This document shows positions 23,073-32,354 of a DNA stretch of 36,531 nt, piece after piece. Positions within the stretch are counted from its first letter, which is position 1; every line of letters begins with the position of its first letter. The notes under the pieces were generated by a model that did not search any database, was not told the DNA's origin, and was given only the letters and a program-made list of their open reading frames with translations. The DNA is taken from positions 1 through 36,531 of the forward strand of contig JAFGRV010000587.1 in the NCBI GenBank assembly GCA_016934975.1, written 5' to 3'. The stretch comes from Spirochaetales bacterium. GTDB taxonomy: Bacteria > Spirochaetota > Spirochaetia > SZUA-6 > JAFGRV01. The position numbers were made by a program, and so were the translations under genes.

Positions 23073-24371
23073 TCATGCAACCCCATCACGAAGGATAACT
23101 TCAAGATCTATACCTTTGACAGCTTCGAGAAGAGAGTCATCTCTTTTCACTGAAATAGAAATATGCCGCAGGGTCCTGACGAAATTTGATATGGTTTCCG
23201 GGGTAAAGACACTCCCGGAATCCTGAAACCGGATCTCCTCTCCTCCTTTAACATTTAGAACAGGGACATCTATTTCAAAAGAGATTCTTTCGGGTATATC
23301 AATAATAATATCTTCCGGATGAATTATTTTATGTGCTTTTTTCGACAATTCTTCGGCAATAATATTTTCCAGACCAATACGGGCTTCGAGTTTTTCAAGA
23401 TGCTCATGTGAGGGATTATGGGGATTAAAGGGTGCGGAAAAAACCTGTTTGTACAGTATACGGGATGATACAAGGGTCAGCAAGGTGAAAGGGGGAAAAT
23501 TATACTGTTGTGCAAGGGCAAAAAGAGAATGGTCCGTTACATGATAAAGGTGTTCCGGTTGTATTATCCGGTGAGTTAATCCGAGGAAAATTGCTTTTTT
23601 TACCATTGCCGTTGCGATGCGTACGGTTTTATGCCAGTAAACGGTTTTATACATAATATATTTGGAAAAAAGAAGGCTTTCTACAGATGAAAGTCCCTGT
23701 TCGGTGATGGTGAATCCTTTTTCCGTGTGAGGATGAATATCATTCATAATATAATCAACATCCTGTCTTCCATAGGGAATTCCACAAAAAAAAGCATCTC
23801 TGTTAAGATAATCGAGTTTATCCGGATCAAGGACCCCGGAGAGGAGATTGCGGAAAATGACAATGGATTGATTGTTATGGTTATGATAGTCTCTATCGAT
23901 AATTCCCGCAACTGTTTCCGGATCAATAGAAAGCTCTTGTTTTATTCGGGATGAAAGACCAGGGGATAGAATCTTTTCCCTTGTAAGGCTCTCATGATTC
24001 CTGACAGAAAGTTCTTTTAAGGAATGAGCAAAGGGATAATGTCCAAGATCATGGAAAAGGGCTGCGCAGAGAAAGGCTTTTACCCCTTCCAGGGTAAGGG
24101 ATAGAGATGGTGAACTTTTCAGGAGCCGGAGAATCATCTGTTTTGCCAGGTGAAAAACACCCAGGCTGTGATTAAACCGTGTATGAGTTGCTCCGGGATA
24201 AACGAGGTAGGCGGGACCGAGCTGTTTAATATGGTGGAGATTCTGGAATTCTTTGCATTGTATGAGATTGATGAGAGGACGGGAGAGATATATATGTTTC
24301 CATACGGGATCTCTGATCGGTTCCGTATAATCGTTTTCCAGATGTGTCAGTATTTTTGTTTTTTCACCCAT
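23073..24371 (-). CDS. HD-domain phosphohydrolase (SAMHD1/dGTPase-like)
   Basis: The 432-residue cytosolic protein has the pattern of the COG1078 HD family: RDPVWKHIYLSRPLINLIQC, then HHIKQLGPAYLVYPGATHTR (His63), FNHSLGVFHLAKQM, and the metal motif ALFHDLGHYPFAH (His107, Asp108). A later DPDKLDYLNRDAFFCG segment supplies the final metal Asp. Related enzymes hydrolyse deoxynucleoside triphosphates or (p)ppGpp-like substrates; the substrate here is unknown. It begins 21 bases after the hisG stop and likely belongs to the hisI-hisG transcript. No clear ribosome binding site precedes the ATG at 24371. Confidence 0.88.
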   Translation of the reverse strand: MGEKTKILTHLENDYTEPIRDPVWKHIYLSRPLINLIQCKEFQNLHHIKQLGPAYLVYPGATHTRFNHSLGVFHLAKQMILRLLKSSPSLSLTLEGVKAFLCAALFHDLGHYPFAHSLKELSVRNHESLTREKILSPGLSSRIKQELSIDPETVAGIIDRDYHNHNNQSIVIFRNLLSGVLDPDKLDYLNRDAFFCGIPYGRQDVDYIMNDIHPHTEKGFTITEQGLSSVESLLFSKYIMYKTVYWHKTVRIATAMVKKAIFLGLTHRIIQPEHLYHVTDHSLFALAQQYNFPPFTLLTLVSSRILYKQVFSAPFNPHNPSHEHLEKLEARIGLENIIAEELSKKAHKIIHPEDIIIDIPERISFEIDVPVLNVKGGEEIRFQDSGSVFTPETISNFVRTLRHISISVKRDDSLLEAVKGIDLEVILRDGVA

Positions 24372-24392
24372 ATATGTTACGTTATAATAATA

Positions 24393-25292
24393 CTACATGA
24401 TAACGGAATCATTTCTTGATACGATTTTATTCAGGGAGTACTCGATTATTCCATCTGCCCCTGCTTTTATGAGTTGAGGTATTATTTCCCGGACCACCGA
24501 TTCTTTCACCACCGATTCTATGGAGACCCAGTTCATATTATAGAGATTCGCAATGGTCGGGGCGTTTAATGAGGGAAGGATATTGATGGTTTCATCAAGC
24601 TTCTCTTTCGGGACATTCATTTTAATTCCCACCATGTTTTCCGCTTTGAGGGCGCCATTTAAAAGCATGGTAAGTTGACTTATTTTATTACGTTTCCATG
24701 AATCCTTCATGCTCGTGGTATTTGCTATGAGCTTTGTGTTTGTTTCCAGGAGTGTTTCGATTATTTTTAATCCGTGGGCGCGGATAGTGCTCCCTGTTTC
24801 AGTTACTTCAACGATTGCATCAACCAAACCTTCAACGACCTTTGCTTCAGTCGCTCCCCAGGAAAATTCAATATTAACAGGTATATTTCTATCCTTAAAA
24901 TAATTTTTTGTAAAGTTTACAAGCTCGGTGGAAATGGTTTTACCTTGACAATCTGCAAGGGTTCTGATATCTGAATTCTCAGGTACTGCCAGAACCCATC
25001 GTGCTTTTTTTGTACTTACCTTTGAATAAATAAGATCGGAAATAATCTGTACTTCCGCGTTATATTCAAGTATCCAGTCCAATCCGGTAAGGCCGATGTC
25101 TAAAACGCCGCTTTCTACATAGCGCGCCATCTCCTGAGCCCTGACAAGAGAACACTTTATTTCATTATCATCGATTGTGGGAAAATAATTCCTTGAGGAA
25201 ACTTTAATTTTCCATCCGGCGTGCTCAAATAGTTCGATCGTTGCGTCCTGGAGGCTCCCTTTGGGTATTCCAATTTTAATAAATTTATCCAT
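24393..25292 (-). CDS. hisG: ATP phosphoribosyltransferase, long form
   Basis: The first enzyme of histidine synthesis joins ATP and phosphoribosyl pyrophosphate. At 299 residues it is the long HisG form with a C-terminal ACT-like regulatory domain (about 220-299) that binds histidine for feedback control, so it needs no HisZ. Family motifs include IKIGIPKGSLQDATIELFEH at the start, DIGLTGLDWI, and the phosphate-binding VDAIVEVTETGSTIRAHGL. The ribosome binding site GGAG lies in the end of hisI, 3 bases upstream, so the two genes are coupled. The rest of the his genes must be elsewhere. Confidence 0.96.
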   Translation of the reverse strand: MDKFIKIGIPKGSLQDATIELFEHAGWKIKVSSRNYFPTIDDNEIKCSLVRAQEMARYVESGVLDIGLTGLDWILEYNAEVQIISDLIYSKVSTKKARWVLAVPENSDIRTLADCQGKTISTELVNFTKNYFKDRNIPVNIEFSWGATEAKVVEGLVDAIVEVTETGSTIRAHGLKIIETLLETNTKLIANTTSMKDSWKRNKISQLTMLLNGALKAENMVGIKMNVPKEKLDETINILPSLNAPTIANLYNMNWVSIESVVKESVVREIIPQLIKAGADGIIEYSLNKIVSRNDSVIM

Positions 25293-25295
25293 GTT

Positions 25296-25673
25296 CTAAA
25301 CTCCATATATATCTTCAGGATTAAATATTTTTTCACCGGAAATGGTAAGGACATCATTTTTAATAACCCGGTAAAAACAGCTTCTATATCCGGTATGACA
25401 TGCGGCATCCCCGACCTGATGAATTTTTACAAGAATACAATCATTATCACAATCAATACGGATTTCCTTCACTTCCTGTATGTTTCCCGATGTTTCGCCT
25501 TTTTTCCATAAAGCATTTCTTGACCTGCTGAAATAGTGAACAATTCCGGTAGAGAGTGTTTTTTCCCAGGCCTCTTCGTTCATATACGCTAACATGAGGA
25601 CCTCTCCGGAATCAGCATCCTGTGCAATTGCCGGAATCAGCCCTCCTGATTTTTTAAAATCCAGATTAATCAT
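25296..25673 (-). CDS. hisI: Phosphoribosyl-AMP cyclohydrolase
   Basis: HisI opens the adenine ring of phosphoribosyl-AMP in the third step of histidine synthesis. The 125-residue product carries the family motifs [35 protein letters not shown], the metal loop IDCDNDC and [11 protein letters not shown]. It lacks the HisE half of the HisIE fusion seen in enterobacteria. I chose the ATG at 25673 since AAAGGAG lies 5 bases upstream of it; the ATG six codons earlier would put this site inside the gene. It is 3 bases from hisG and 80 bases after glgC. Confidence 0.95.
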   Translation of the reverse strand: MINLDFKKSGGLIPAIAQDADSGEVLMLAYMNEEAWEKTLSTGIVHYFSRSRNALWKKGETSGNIQEVKEIRIDCDNDCILVKIHQVGDAACHTGYRSCFYRVIKNDVLTISGEKIFNPEDIYGV

Positions 25674-25753
25674 TCGTACTCCTTTGCTCATGTAATAAGA
25701 ACCACCGTATCATATTACCGGTAAGAATTCTATCATATTTATTCGATTTTTTT

Positions 25754-27034
25754 TTAAATAACAGTACCGGAAGGAATTACCGCATTTTTGGGAATGATGA
25801 TAATATTGTCTTTTATATAATAATCTCCAAAATCACCATCTTCTCTGGTAAAGTTATCGATTCCAATCCTGCAGACTTCACCGATCCGGGCGTTCTTATC
25901 AATGATTGCCCGCTTAACAATTGTCCCTTTCCCGATACCGATATCGGGAATCCCCGATTTTTTATTCCATTTCGTCTGTTCATCCGTTTCATAATAATCC
26001 GCACCCATACAAACAGCATTATCCAGGTGAGCCCCCGATTCGATAATAGTCCGTATTCCCACAATAGAATTCATGATTGTCGCGTTTGTAATAATACAGC
26101 CATCTGCCGTAAGAGACTGACTTGTCGTGCAAAAGTTAATCTTTGAAGCAGGGAGATCCCGCCTTCTGGTATAAACCGGCTTCTTTTCATTATAAAAATT
26201 AAATTTCGGCCGTATATCCGCAAGATTAATATTTGCTTCAAAAAAAGACTTTATCGATCCTATATCCACCCAATAATGATTAAATATATACGTATAGACA
26301 TTTAATGTATCGATGCAGCAGGGTATTATTTCTTTACTTAAATCGGCCATCGTATTATCCAGAGAATTTTCCAAAACCCCTGCATTGAATATATAAATTC
26401 CCATGGAAGCGAGATATTCATTTTCAGGATATTTTACCGTCTGCCGGAAGTCTCTATCCTCGGGGATTTTCATCTCGGAAAAATCAACATTATGACCCGG
26501 TTTTTCCATGAATTTGGTGACTTTGAAATTTTTGTCCGCATGTATGAGTCCCAAATCAGCGGCTTTCTGTTTGGGAACCGGGGTTGATGCCAGGGTAATA
26601 TCGGCTTTTTTTTCTATATGATATCTAAGAAACTTCATGAAATCCATGCGGTAGAGCTGATCTCCGGATAATATAATATAATAATCCGGAGAATGATCGT
26701 GAAGGTGAAGAAAGTTTTTGCGGACAGCATCGGCTGTTCCCTGATACCAGCCGGAATGTTCGTAGGTCTGTTCCGCGGCAAGGATTTCTACAAACCCGTG
26801 AGAAAAACTATCGAATGTATAGGTATGGGTAATATGATTATGAAGGGAGGATGAATTAAACTGTGTCAGAAGATAGATCTGTTTGTATCCGGAGTTAATA
26901 CAGTTTGATATCGGTATATCTACTAAACGGTACTTGCCTCCAAAGGGGACAGCAGGCTTCGCTCTCATTTTTGTAAGGGGATACAACCGGGTCCCCTTCC
27001 CACCACTTAATACGACACATACAACTTGAGCCAC
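25754..27034 (-). CDS. glgC: Glucose-1-phosphate adenylyltransferase
   Basis: GlgC makes ADP-glucose from ATP and glucose 1-phosphate, the committed step of bacterial glycogen synthesis. The 426-residue product has the nucleotide loop LSGGKGTRLYPLTKMRAKPA, VPFGGKYRLVDIPISNCINS, the catalytic GDQLYRMD, GLIHADKNFKVTKFMEKPG, and a C-terminal left-handed beta-helix with hexapeptide repeats (GIRTIIESGAHLDNAVCMGA). All active-site elements are present. The start is a GTG at 27034 with GGAG 5 bases upstream. It is divergent from mrfA and may be cotranscribed with hisI, although that link seems accidental. Glycogen storage fits a fibre-degrading anaerobe. Confidence 0.95.
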   Translation of the reverse strand: MAQVVCVVLSGGKGTRLYPLTKMRAKPAVPFGGKYRLVDIPISNCINSGYKQIYLLTQFNSSSLHNHITHTYTFDSFSHGFVEILAAEQTYEHSGWYQGTADAVRKNFLHLHDHSPDYYIILSGDQLYRMDFMKFLRYHIEKKADITLASTPVPKQKAADLGLIHADKNFKVTKFMEKPGHNVDFSEMKIPEDRDFRQTVKYPENEYLASMGIYIFNAGVLENSLDNTMADLSKEIIPCCIDTLNVYTYIFNHYWVDIGSIKSFFEANINLADIRPKFNFYNEKKPVYTRRRDLPASKINFCTTSQSLTADGCIITNATIMNSIVGIRTIIESGAHLDNAVCMGADYYETDEQTKWNKKSGIPDIGIGKGTIVKRAIIDKNARIGEVCRIGIDNFTREDGDFGDYYIKDNIIIIPKNAVIPSGTVI

Positions 27035-27259
27035 ATATTCTCCTTTAAAAATATTCTAAAGGATAGGGCCCTGCAAGTCAAGATAAGGAGGGAATAAAAG
27101 CGATTTTAAGTGATTATCCCCTTAAATCACCTTGATTGGCGAGCAAAACGAAATACTGCCCCGGATATATATTGATTCTCCCCCGGAATGATGATAGTAT
27201 TACGAGTCGAGGCCGGGTATCTTCGATTGTATAAAAATGAGTTACAGATATGTGGAACG

Positions 27260-29545
27260 ATGATAAATAAAATTATAGATGAATTAAAAAATGACAAGGT
27301 GTTTCTTAACTCTGTGGAGCATTGGGAAATCATTCCTCCAAAGCCGGGAAATTTCGTTGCTATTCCGGCGGATCTTGATGAGAGACTCAAGAATTCTCTC
27401 GTCAAACGCGGCTTAATGAGTCTTTATAGCCATCAGAAGATGTGTTACGATTCCGTGCGGGAAGGAAAAAATGTTGTTGTTGTCACCCCCACAGCCTCGG
27501 GAAAAACCCTCGCCTATAATCTTCCTGTTATGCAAACACTTTTGGAAGAACCGGAGGCACGTGCGCTGTACCTTTTTCCCACCAAGGCCCTTTCCCAGGA
27601 TCAGCAGGCGGAACTGAATGACGTTGTCCTGGGGGGAGAAATACCGGTCAGGATTTTTACCTACGACGGAGATACCCCCCGGTCAATCCGAATGTCAGCG
27701 AGACAGGAGGGAAGAATTGTCATTACAAATCCCGATATGCTTCATACCGGAATCCTCCCGAATCATCCCAAATGGATTAAATTTCTTAAGTCCATCCGCT
27801 TTGTCGTTATCGATGAGGTTCATATTTACAGGGGGGTTTTCGGTTCTCACTTTTGCAATGTTGTGCGGCGCCTGAAAAGAATACTTTCGTTTTACGGCGC
27901 ACACCCCCGGTTTATCTGCTGTTCGGCGACCATCGGTAATCCTCTGGAGCTTGCCCGGAAGATTATCGAAGAGCCTGCGGTCCTGATCGATGAAAACGGT
28001 GCCCCTTCCGGGGAACGGCATTTTATCCTCTATAATCCCCCGGTGGTGGATGAGGTCCAGGGAATTCGCCGGGGTGTTGTTCTGGAAGCACAAAAAATAG
28101 CGACAAACCTCCTTAAAAAAGGAGTAAAAACGATAGTCTTCGCGCGGTCCAGGGTCCGGACGGAACTGATCGTTTCATATATCAGGGATTCATTAAAAAA
28201 TTTTTATACGGATAACGGAAGAATTACCGTTGCTTCCTACAGGGGCGGATACCTCCCCCATGAACGGCGGGCCATCGAAAAGGGATTGCGGGACGGTGAG
28301 ATAAACGGGGTTGTTTCGACAAACGCCCTTGAACTCGGTATTGATATCGGGGGACTCGACGCCTCGGTCCTCGCCGGATTCCCCGGTTCCATTTCTTCGT
28401 CCTGGCAGCAGGCGGGGAGGGCAGGGCGAAAAAATACTCTCTCGTTTTCAATACTCATCGCCTCTGCCTCTCCTATCGATCAGTACATGGTGGGACATCA
28501 CGGTTATTTCTTCGGTAAATCACCGGAGTCCGGTTTTATCGATCCCGATAACATATTTATTCTCATGGATCAACTGAAATGCGCGCTATTTGAACTTCCT
28601 TTTGAAGGAAACAGGTTTATTAATAAAGATGTCTCCGAATTACTCACCTATCTGGAAGAAAAGGGAGTGATCCGGTTTACCGGGAATAAATGGTATTGGT
28701 CGGACCGGACATACCCTGCGGAAAATGTATCCCTGCGGTCTGCATCACAGCACAATGTGATTATTATAAATACGACAAACGGCCGGAACCAGGTAATCGG
28801 GGAGATGGATATTCCTTCGGCAAAAATGCTCATCTTCGATCACGCGATTTATCTCCACGGCGGGGATCAATATATCGTGAAAAATCTTGATGTGGAAAAT
28901 CTGAAGTGCTTTGTGGAAGAAACAAAGGTAAATTATTATACCGATTCAATCGTAAAAACGGATTTAAAAGTGCTTCATAAAGACAGTGAAATTCGTAAAG
29001 GAGCAATTCACTGTGCCATCGGCGATATTCTCGTACGGACACAGGTGATGAAGTTTAAAAAATTGAAATTTAAAACCCATGAGAATATCGGGTTTGGGGA
29101 AATTTCCCTTCCCCCGGAAGAGATGCACACCCGGAGTATCGTGCTTCTCTATAGCGAAGAGACAAAACCGGGAGAGACCTTTCTCTCACTCTCGGAGAAT
29201 GAACAGGGAAATGTGATGCAGCGCCTCGGATATCTGATCAGGAATGTGGCCCCTCTTTTTCTTCTCTGTGATCCCCGGGATATCGGAGTCTCGGAACGGG
29301 TAAAAGACCCTTTCTTTAATACTCCCTGTCTTTATATTTACGATACCTATGCCGGTGGTACCGGGCTTTCCGAGGTTTTTTTAGAGAAACTCGAATCTAT
29401 ATTTGCAGCGGCCCACGGTCTTGTCTCCCGGTGTTTATGTGCCCATGGATGTCCCTCATGTATCGGTCCTGTGGGCCGGGATGATGTGAGTGAACATATC
29501 AAAGAACTGGTAACCGGTTTTCTTAAAAGTATGGGACAAGGCTGA
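27260..29545 (+). CDS. mrfA: DEAH-box DNA-repair helicase, MrfA (YprA) family
   Basis: The 761-residue helicase has motif I TPTASGKT at about 76-83, DEVH at 185-188, SATIGNP, a second RecA-like lobe with STNALELGIDIGGLD and QQAGRAGR at about 383-390, and a C-terminal zinc-binding module with CLCAHGCPSC near residue 720. This layout is that of MrfA/YprA, which with the exonuclease MrfB repairs mitomycin-type DNA damage in Bacillus. The next gene is MrfB-like, which supports the call. I chose the ATG at 27260 since the product then starts right before the family's usual beginning; an upstream ATG at 27188 would add 24 residues that overlap the divergent glgC promoter region. Neither has a strong ribosome binding site. 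Confidence 0.9.
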   Translation: MINKIIDELKNDKVFLNSVEHWEIIPPKPGNFVAIPADLDERLKNSLVKRGLMSLYSHQKMCYDSVREGKNVVVVTPTASGKTLAYNLPVMQTLLEEPEARALYLFPTKALSQDQQAELNDVVLGGEIPVRIFTYDGDTPRSIRMSARQEGRIVITNPDMLHTGILPNHPKWIKFLKSIRFVVIDEVHIYRGVFGSHFCNVVRRLKRILSFYGAHPRFICCSATIGNPLELARKIIEEPAVLIDENGAPSGERHFILYNPPVVDEVQGIRRGVVLEAQKIATNLLKKGVKTIVFARSRVRTELIVSYIRDSLKNFYTDNGRITVASYRGGYLPHERRAIEKGLRDGEINGVVSTNALELGIDIGGLDASVLAGFPGSISSSWQQAGRAGRKNTLSFSILIASASPIDQYMVGHHGYFFGKSPESGFIDPDNIFILMDQLKCALFELPFEGNRFINKDVSELLTYLEEKGVIRFTGNKWYWSDRTYPAENVSLRSASQHNVIIINTTNGRNQVIGEMDIPSAKMLIFDHAIYLHGGDQYIVKNLDVENLKCFVEETKVNYYTDSIVKTDLKVLHKDSEIRKGAIHCAIGDILVRTQVMKFKKLKFKTHENIGFGEISLPPEEMHTRSIVLLYSEETKPGETFLSLSENEQGNVMQRLGYLIRNVAPLFLLCDPRDIGVSERVKDPFFNTPCLYIYDTYAGGTGLSEVFLEKLESIFAAAHGLVSRCLCAHGCPSCIGPVGRDDVSEHIKELVTGFLKSMGQG

Positions 29546-29562
29546 TATACTCAACTGTTTTT

Positions 29563-29645
29563 AAGTTTGTCATTTTCTATCATTATATAAGTGTAATTAA
29601 TTCCACCTTTCTATGAAAGGATTAGTAACAGAAAATGACAAACTT
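29563..29645. repeat. Perfect 16-bp inverted repeat between mrfA and mrfB
   Basis: AAGTTTGTCATTTTCT (29563-29578) and AGAAAATGACAAACTT (29630-29645) pair without a mismatch. The 51-base inside holds a smaller hairpin, CCTTTC-TAT-GAAAGG (about 29606-29620). The arm repeats the sequence found in the rpmB leader (21160). It begins 18 bases after the mrfA stop. Confidence 0.75.
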
Positions 29646-29658
29646 ACGATGATCGGAA

Positions 29659-29687
29659 ATACGGACAATTTATAAAATTGTCCGTAT
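29659..29687. promoter_or_regulatory. 13-bp hairpin/operator before mrfB
   Basis: ATACGGACAATTT (29659-29671) and AAATTGTCCGTAT (29675-29687) are perfect reverse complements around a 3-base ATA. It ends 23 bases before the mrfB ATG and just before the ribosome binding site. It may be an operator for a damage-responsive repressor or a translation-controlling hairpin; AT-rich bases follow but no T-run. Confidence 0.5.
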
Positions 29688-29710
29688 AATTATATCCGCA
29701 GGAGAAAATT

Positions 29711-30865
29711 ATGGGGGATTATTCTTCTTCCTCATTTAAAAGCAAACTCGCATATTTGGGTCTCCTTACCCCGAAACATTCGACAGACGAGGAAAAATCA
29801 AAACAGAAAAGATCAGTCTCCTTTATTCTTCCCAAATCATGGGACAAGGTGGGGGAATTTACCTATACAAAAATCGAGGGTGTAAAGAATCCCATCACTT
29901 TTTCCGATTATTCGATCTGTCCCCTTATTCCTCCGGAGAGTGAACCCGGGGAACTCCTTTTTTTCGATCTTGAGACTACCGGGCTTTCCGGCGGCGCGGG
30001 AACTCTTTGTTTTCTTATCGGGATCGGGAGAATACGTGAGGATATGTTTGAAATACGACAGATTTTTTTGTCCGACTTTCCCGGGGAAGGGGAGTTCCTC
30101 TCCGAGATTGCGCCTTTTTTCCGCAAAGAGAATCTCTTTGTGTCATTTAACGGGAAGAGTTTCGATTCCCATTTTATTAAAACCAGGTTTCTCATGAACC
30201 GGATGAAATGTGAAATCGAAAAGCAATTCGACCTCCTTCATGTTTCCCGCAGATTTTTTAAACATACCATCGGGAGTTGTTCCCTGGGCGATATAGAAGA
30301 AAAAGTTCTCTCTATTCACCGGGATAATGATGTGGACGGTTTCGAAGTGCCGGATATCTATTTTAATTTTCTCCAAACCGGAAATACTGCCGACTTAACC
30401 CGGGTTTTTGAACATAATTTTCAGGACATACTCTCTCTTGCACATCTCTTTCAGTGTATCTTAACCCTCTCCACCCCGGGGTCTCATCACTCTCTTTTAA
30501 ATGTTGATGACTTTGCCCTGGGGCAATATTTTTTGGAATCGGGAAATGACGATGGCATCAACCTCCTCACCCGTGCGTATGAGAAGGGTGATATCCGGGC
30601 GGGAAAATATTTAAGTCTCTATTTTAAAAAAAAACAAGAGTGGGATAAAGCTGTTTTGATCTGGGAGAGAATGGTTTGTGATGTAAAAAGTTGTTTTGCC
30701 GTGATAGAGCTTGCAAAATATTATGAGCACCGGGAAAAAGACTACAAAAAAGCCCTTGTATGGGTGGAAAAGGTCTCTGATTTTAAGCTGCCCCTTTCGA
30801 TGCAGGACCGGATTGAACTCATAAAGCGGAAAGAAAGAATATTAAAAAAAGTGGAAAACTCCTGA
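29711..30865 (+). CDS. mrfB: Exonuclease of the MrfB (YprB) family with TPR-like tail
   Basis: The 384-residue protein has a DnaQ-like RNase H fold: exonuclease motif I FFDLETTGLSGG with Asp86 and Glu88, motif II VSFNGKSFDSHF (Asp152), and motif III FEHNFQDILSL (His235, Asp239). A helical, TPR-like region follows (about 290-384, YFKKKQEWDKAVLIWERM). In Bacillus MrfB is the 3'-5' exonuclease partner of the MrfA helicase in nucleotide-excision repair independent of UvrABC. AGGAG lies 7 bases before the ATG. The 165 bases between mrfA and mrfB carry two hairpins, so the two may be differently expressed. Confidence 0.88.
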   Translation: MGDYSSSSFKSKLAYLGLLTPKHSTDEEKSKQKRSVSFILPKSWDKVGEFTYTKIEGVKNPITFSDYSICPLIPPESEPGELLFFDLETTGLSGGAGTLCFLIGIGRIREDMFEIRQIFLSDFPGEGEFLSEIAPFFRKENLFVSFNGKSFDSHFIKTRFLMNRMKCEIEKQFDLLHVSRRFFKHTIGSCSLGDIEEKVLSIHRDNDVDGFEVPDIYFNFLQTGNTADLTRVFEHNFQDILSLAHLFQCILTLSTPGSHHSLLNVDDFALGQYFLESGNDDGINLLTRAYEKGDIRAGKYLSLYFKKKQEWDKAVLIWERMVCDVKSCFAVIELAKYYEHREKDYKKALVWVEKVSDFKLPLSMQDRIELIKRKERILKKVENS

Positions 30866-30927
30866 TCTTGACTTTTATTCACATCGGTATATTCTTTAAG
30901 GAGAGAACGTACGAGGAGGACTAATAT

Positions 30928-31446
30928 ATGAAATATCTGATTTTGGGGCTCATTACAGCCATCATGTTTACCGGATGTGTCTCGAAGAACAGTAATAGCG
31001 GCAGAGTGAACGTATCGATTATAAAGACATATAAAGGAATGATTTCAGCCGGGTATGATGAGGATTTTAATGTACGAAAATTAGAACCCCTGGTGATAAA
31101 AACAGAGGAAGATTATGATAATTTTATCAGCCTGATCCCTGAATTTGAGATGACACCCGTATCCCCCGCACCGAAAAGTGATGATCCCCTGCTGAAAAAA
31201 CCGGATATCGATTTTACAAAAGAGATGATCCTCGTCATTTTTTCATATGATGTCAATACGTTTATACCATGTGAGATAACGGCAGTGACTATTCAGAATA
31301 ATGTTATGAAGGTTGATGCCGAGTATGCGGATCCGGACGAGGTTGATAGTGTTCAGAAAATAATTGATTACGGGCTGTATTTCGCTGTTGTTGTGCCGCT
31401 TTTTAACGGTGAAGTAATATATAATCTTGATACCGGAATGACGTGA
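30928..31446 (+). CDS. Hypothetical lipoprotein (PrcB-like tail)
   Basis: The 172-residue product has a short signal with the lipobox MFTGC (Cys17). The rest contains a conserved-looking APKSDDPLLKKPDIDFTKEM followed by a beta-rich domain ILVIFSYDVNTF and FAVVVPLFNGEVIYNL, which resembles the C-terminal part of PrcB-type proteins (a strand-rich domain starting with Asp-Phe-x-Lys-Glu-Met). That similarity is weak and by eye. GGAGG precedes the ATG. It may be cotranscribed with the phosphatase gene, 15 bases downstream. A fragment of a paralogue lies at 32355. Confidence 0.7.
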   Translation: MKYLILGLITAIMFTGCVSKNSNSGRVNVSIIKTYKGMISAGYDEDFNVRKLEPLVIKTEEDYDNFISLIPEFEMTPVSPAPKSDDPLLKKPDIDFTKEMILVIFSYDVNTFIPCEITAVTIQNNVMKVDAEYADPDEVDSVQKIIDYGLYFAVVVPLFNGEVIYNLDTGMT

Positions 31447-31461
31447 AGGAGCAAAAATAGT

Positions 31462-32268
31462 ATGCATTGGAATAAAATAAAAACTCATACACATTGTTTT
31501 TTAAGCGGTAGGGATTTTGAGACATCAGAAGTCGTTGGACTCTGTACTATTGAAGATGATGTGGCGGCATTAGCTCTCTCTGTTGGAAAAAATAACCGGT
31601 TCCATCAGATCGGCAGACCAAATGAAGATAGTGTCGGAGCCGTTTATTCCGGTGAAAAACACCTCTTTTTAGGTGTGGCAGCAGATTCACACTTTGGAGG
31701 ACTTATGTCCGATGCCGTAGTGAAAACCTTTGTTGATACGGCCCTGGAGGGGGATTTTCCCGGATTTTTAAAAGATAATGATGCCAGGCAAAACCTGGCC
31801 ATTTTTAAAAATTATGTGGTGGAACATATCAACATTGCCCTTGGAACAACCTTGGTGCACCTCACCACACAAAATCCCGGCCCTCCTGGGGCAACGACCT
31901 TGATTGTTGTTGTCGTGTGGAATGACAGATTCTATTTTGCTTCTATCGGTGATTCGGTTCTCTACTATGGCGGTCAGGGCTCCCTCAGGATTATAAATCC
32001 CAGGGAAAATAATTATCTTGATAATCATCGATTGAATCCCGGGATGCTTAATTTCGGAACCGGAGAAATAAACCAGGGTGCTGCAATTGTTTTAGCCACC
32101 GATGGGCTTCCGGAGTGTATTTATGGGGTGAATACCCTTACGCCCCGGGATATTGCTGCAAAACTGGACGCGTCTCCTACTGTCTCTGTGGGTAAATTGG
32201 TGGAACTTGCATTCTCAAAAGGCGGGGAGGATAACCTTGGCCTGGTGGTGTACCGTCACCGGGAATAA
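31462..32268 (+). CDS. PP2C-type (PPM) protein phosphatase-like protein
   Basis: The 268-residue product has the PPM motifs in order: GRPNEDSVGAV (Asn54, Glu55, Asp56), GVAADSHFGG with the metal Asp75 (the usual Asp-Gly-His-Gly-Gly is here Asp-Ser-His-Phe-Gly-Gly), GATTLIVVVV, FASIGDSVLYY, VLATDGLPE, and GGEDNLGLVVY. These phosphatases remove phosphate from Ser or Thr with two metal ions. The Ser for Gly change in motif 2 is unusual, but all metal aspartates are kept. No signal peptide, so it is cytosolic. The ribosome binding site AAGGAG lies 10 bases before the ATG. A PP2C suggests Ser/Thr kinases elsewhere in the genome. Confidence 0.88.
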   Translation: MHWNKIKTHTHCFLSGRDFETSEVVGLCTIEDDVAALALSVGKNNRFHQIGRPNEDSVGAVYSGEKHLFLGVAADSHFGGLMSDAVVKTFVDTALEGDFPGFLKDNDARQNLAIFKNYVVEHINIALGTTLVHLTTQNPGPPGATTLIVVVVWNDRFYFASIGDSVLYYGGQGSLRIINPRENNYLDNHRLNPGMLNFGTGEINQGAAIVLATDGLPECIYGVNTLTPRDIAAKLDASPTVSVGKLVELAFSKGGEDNLGLVVYRHRE

Positions 32269-32354
32269 TATTTTTTGGAAGATTTACCCGAAGGGTTTCC
32301 CCCGGGAAATTGAATTCATCACCAATCGACCGGGAAATAGTCGTTTAGAAATTG

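Noticed and set aside
28224-28458. Overlapping minus-strand ORFs in the mrfA helicase gene
   Set aside because: Both are antisense to conserved helicase motifs and are low-complexity Arg/Pro-rich.
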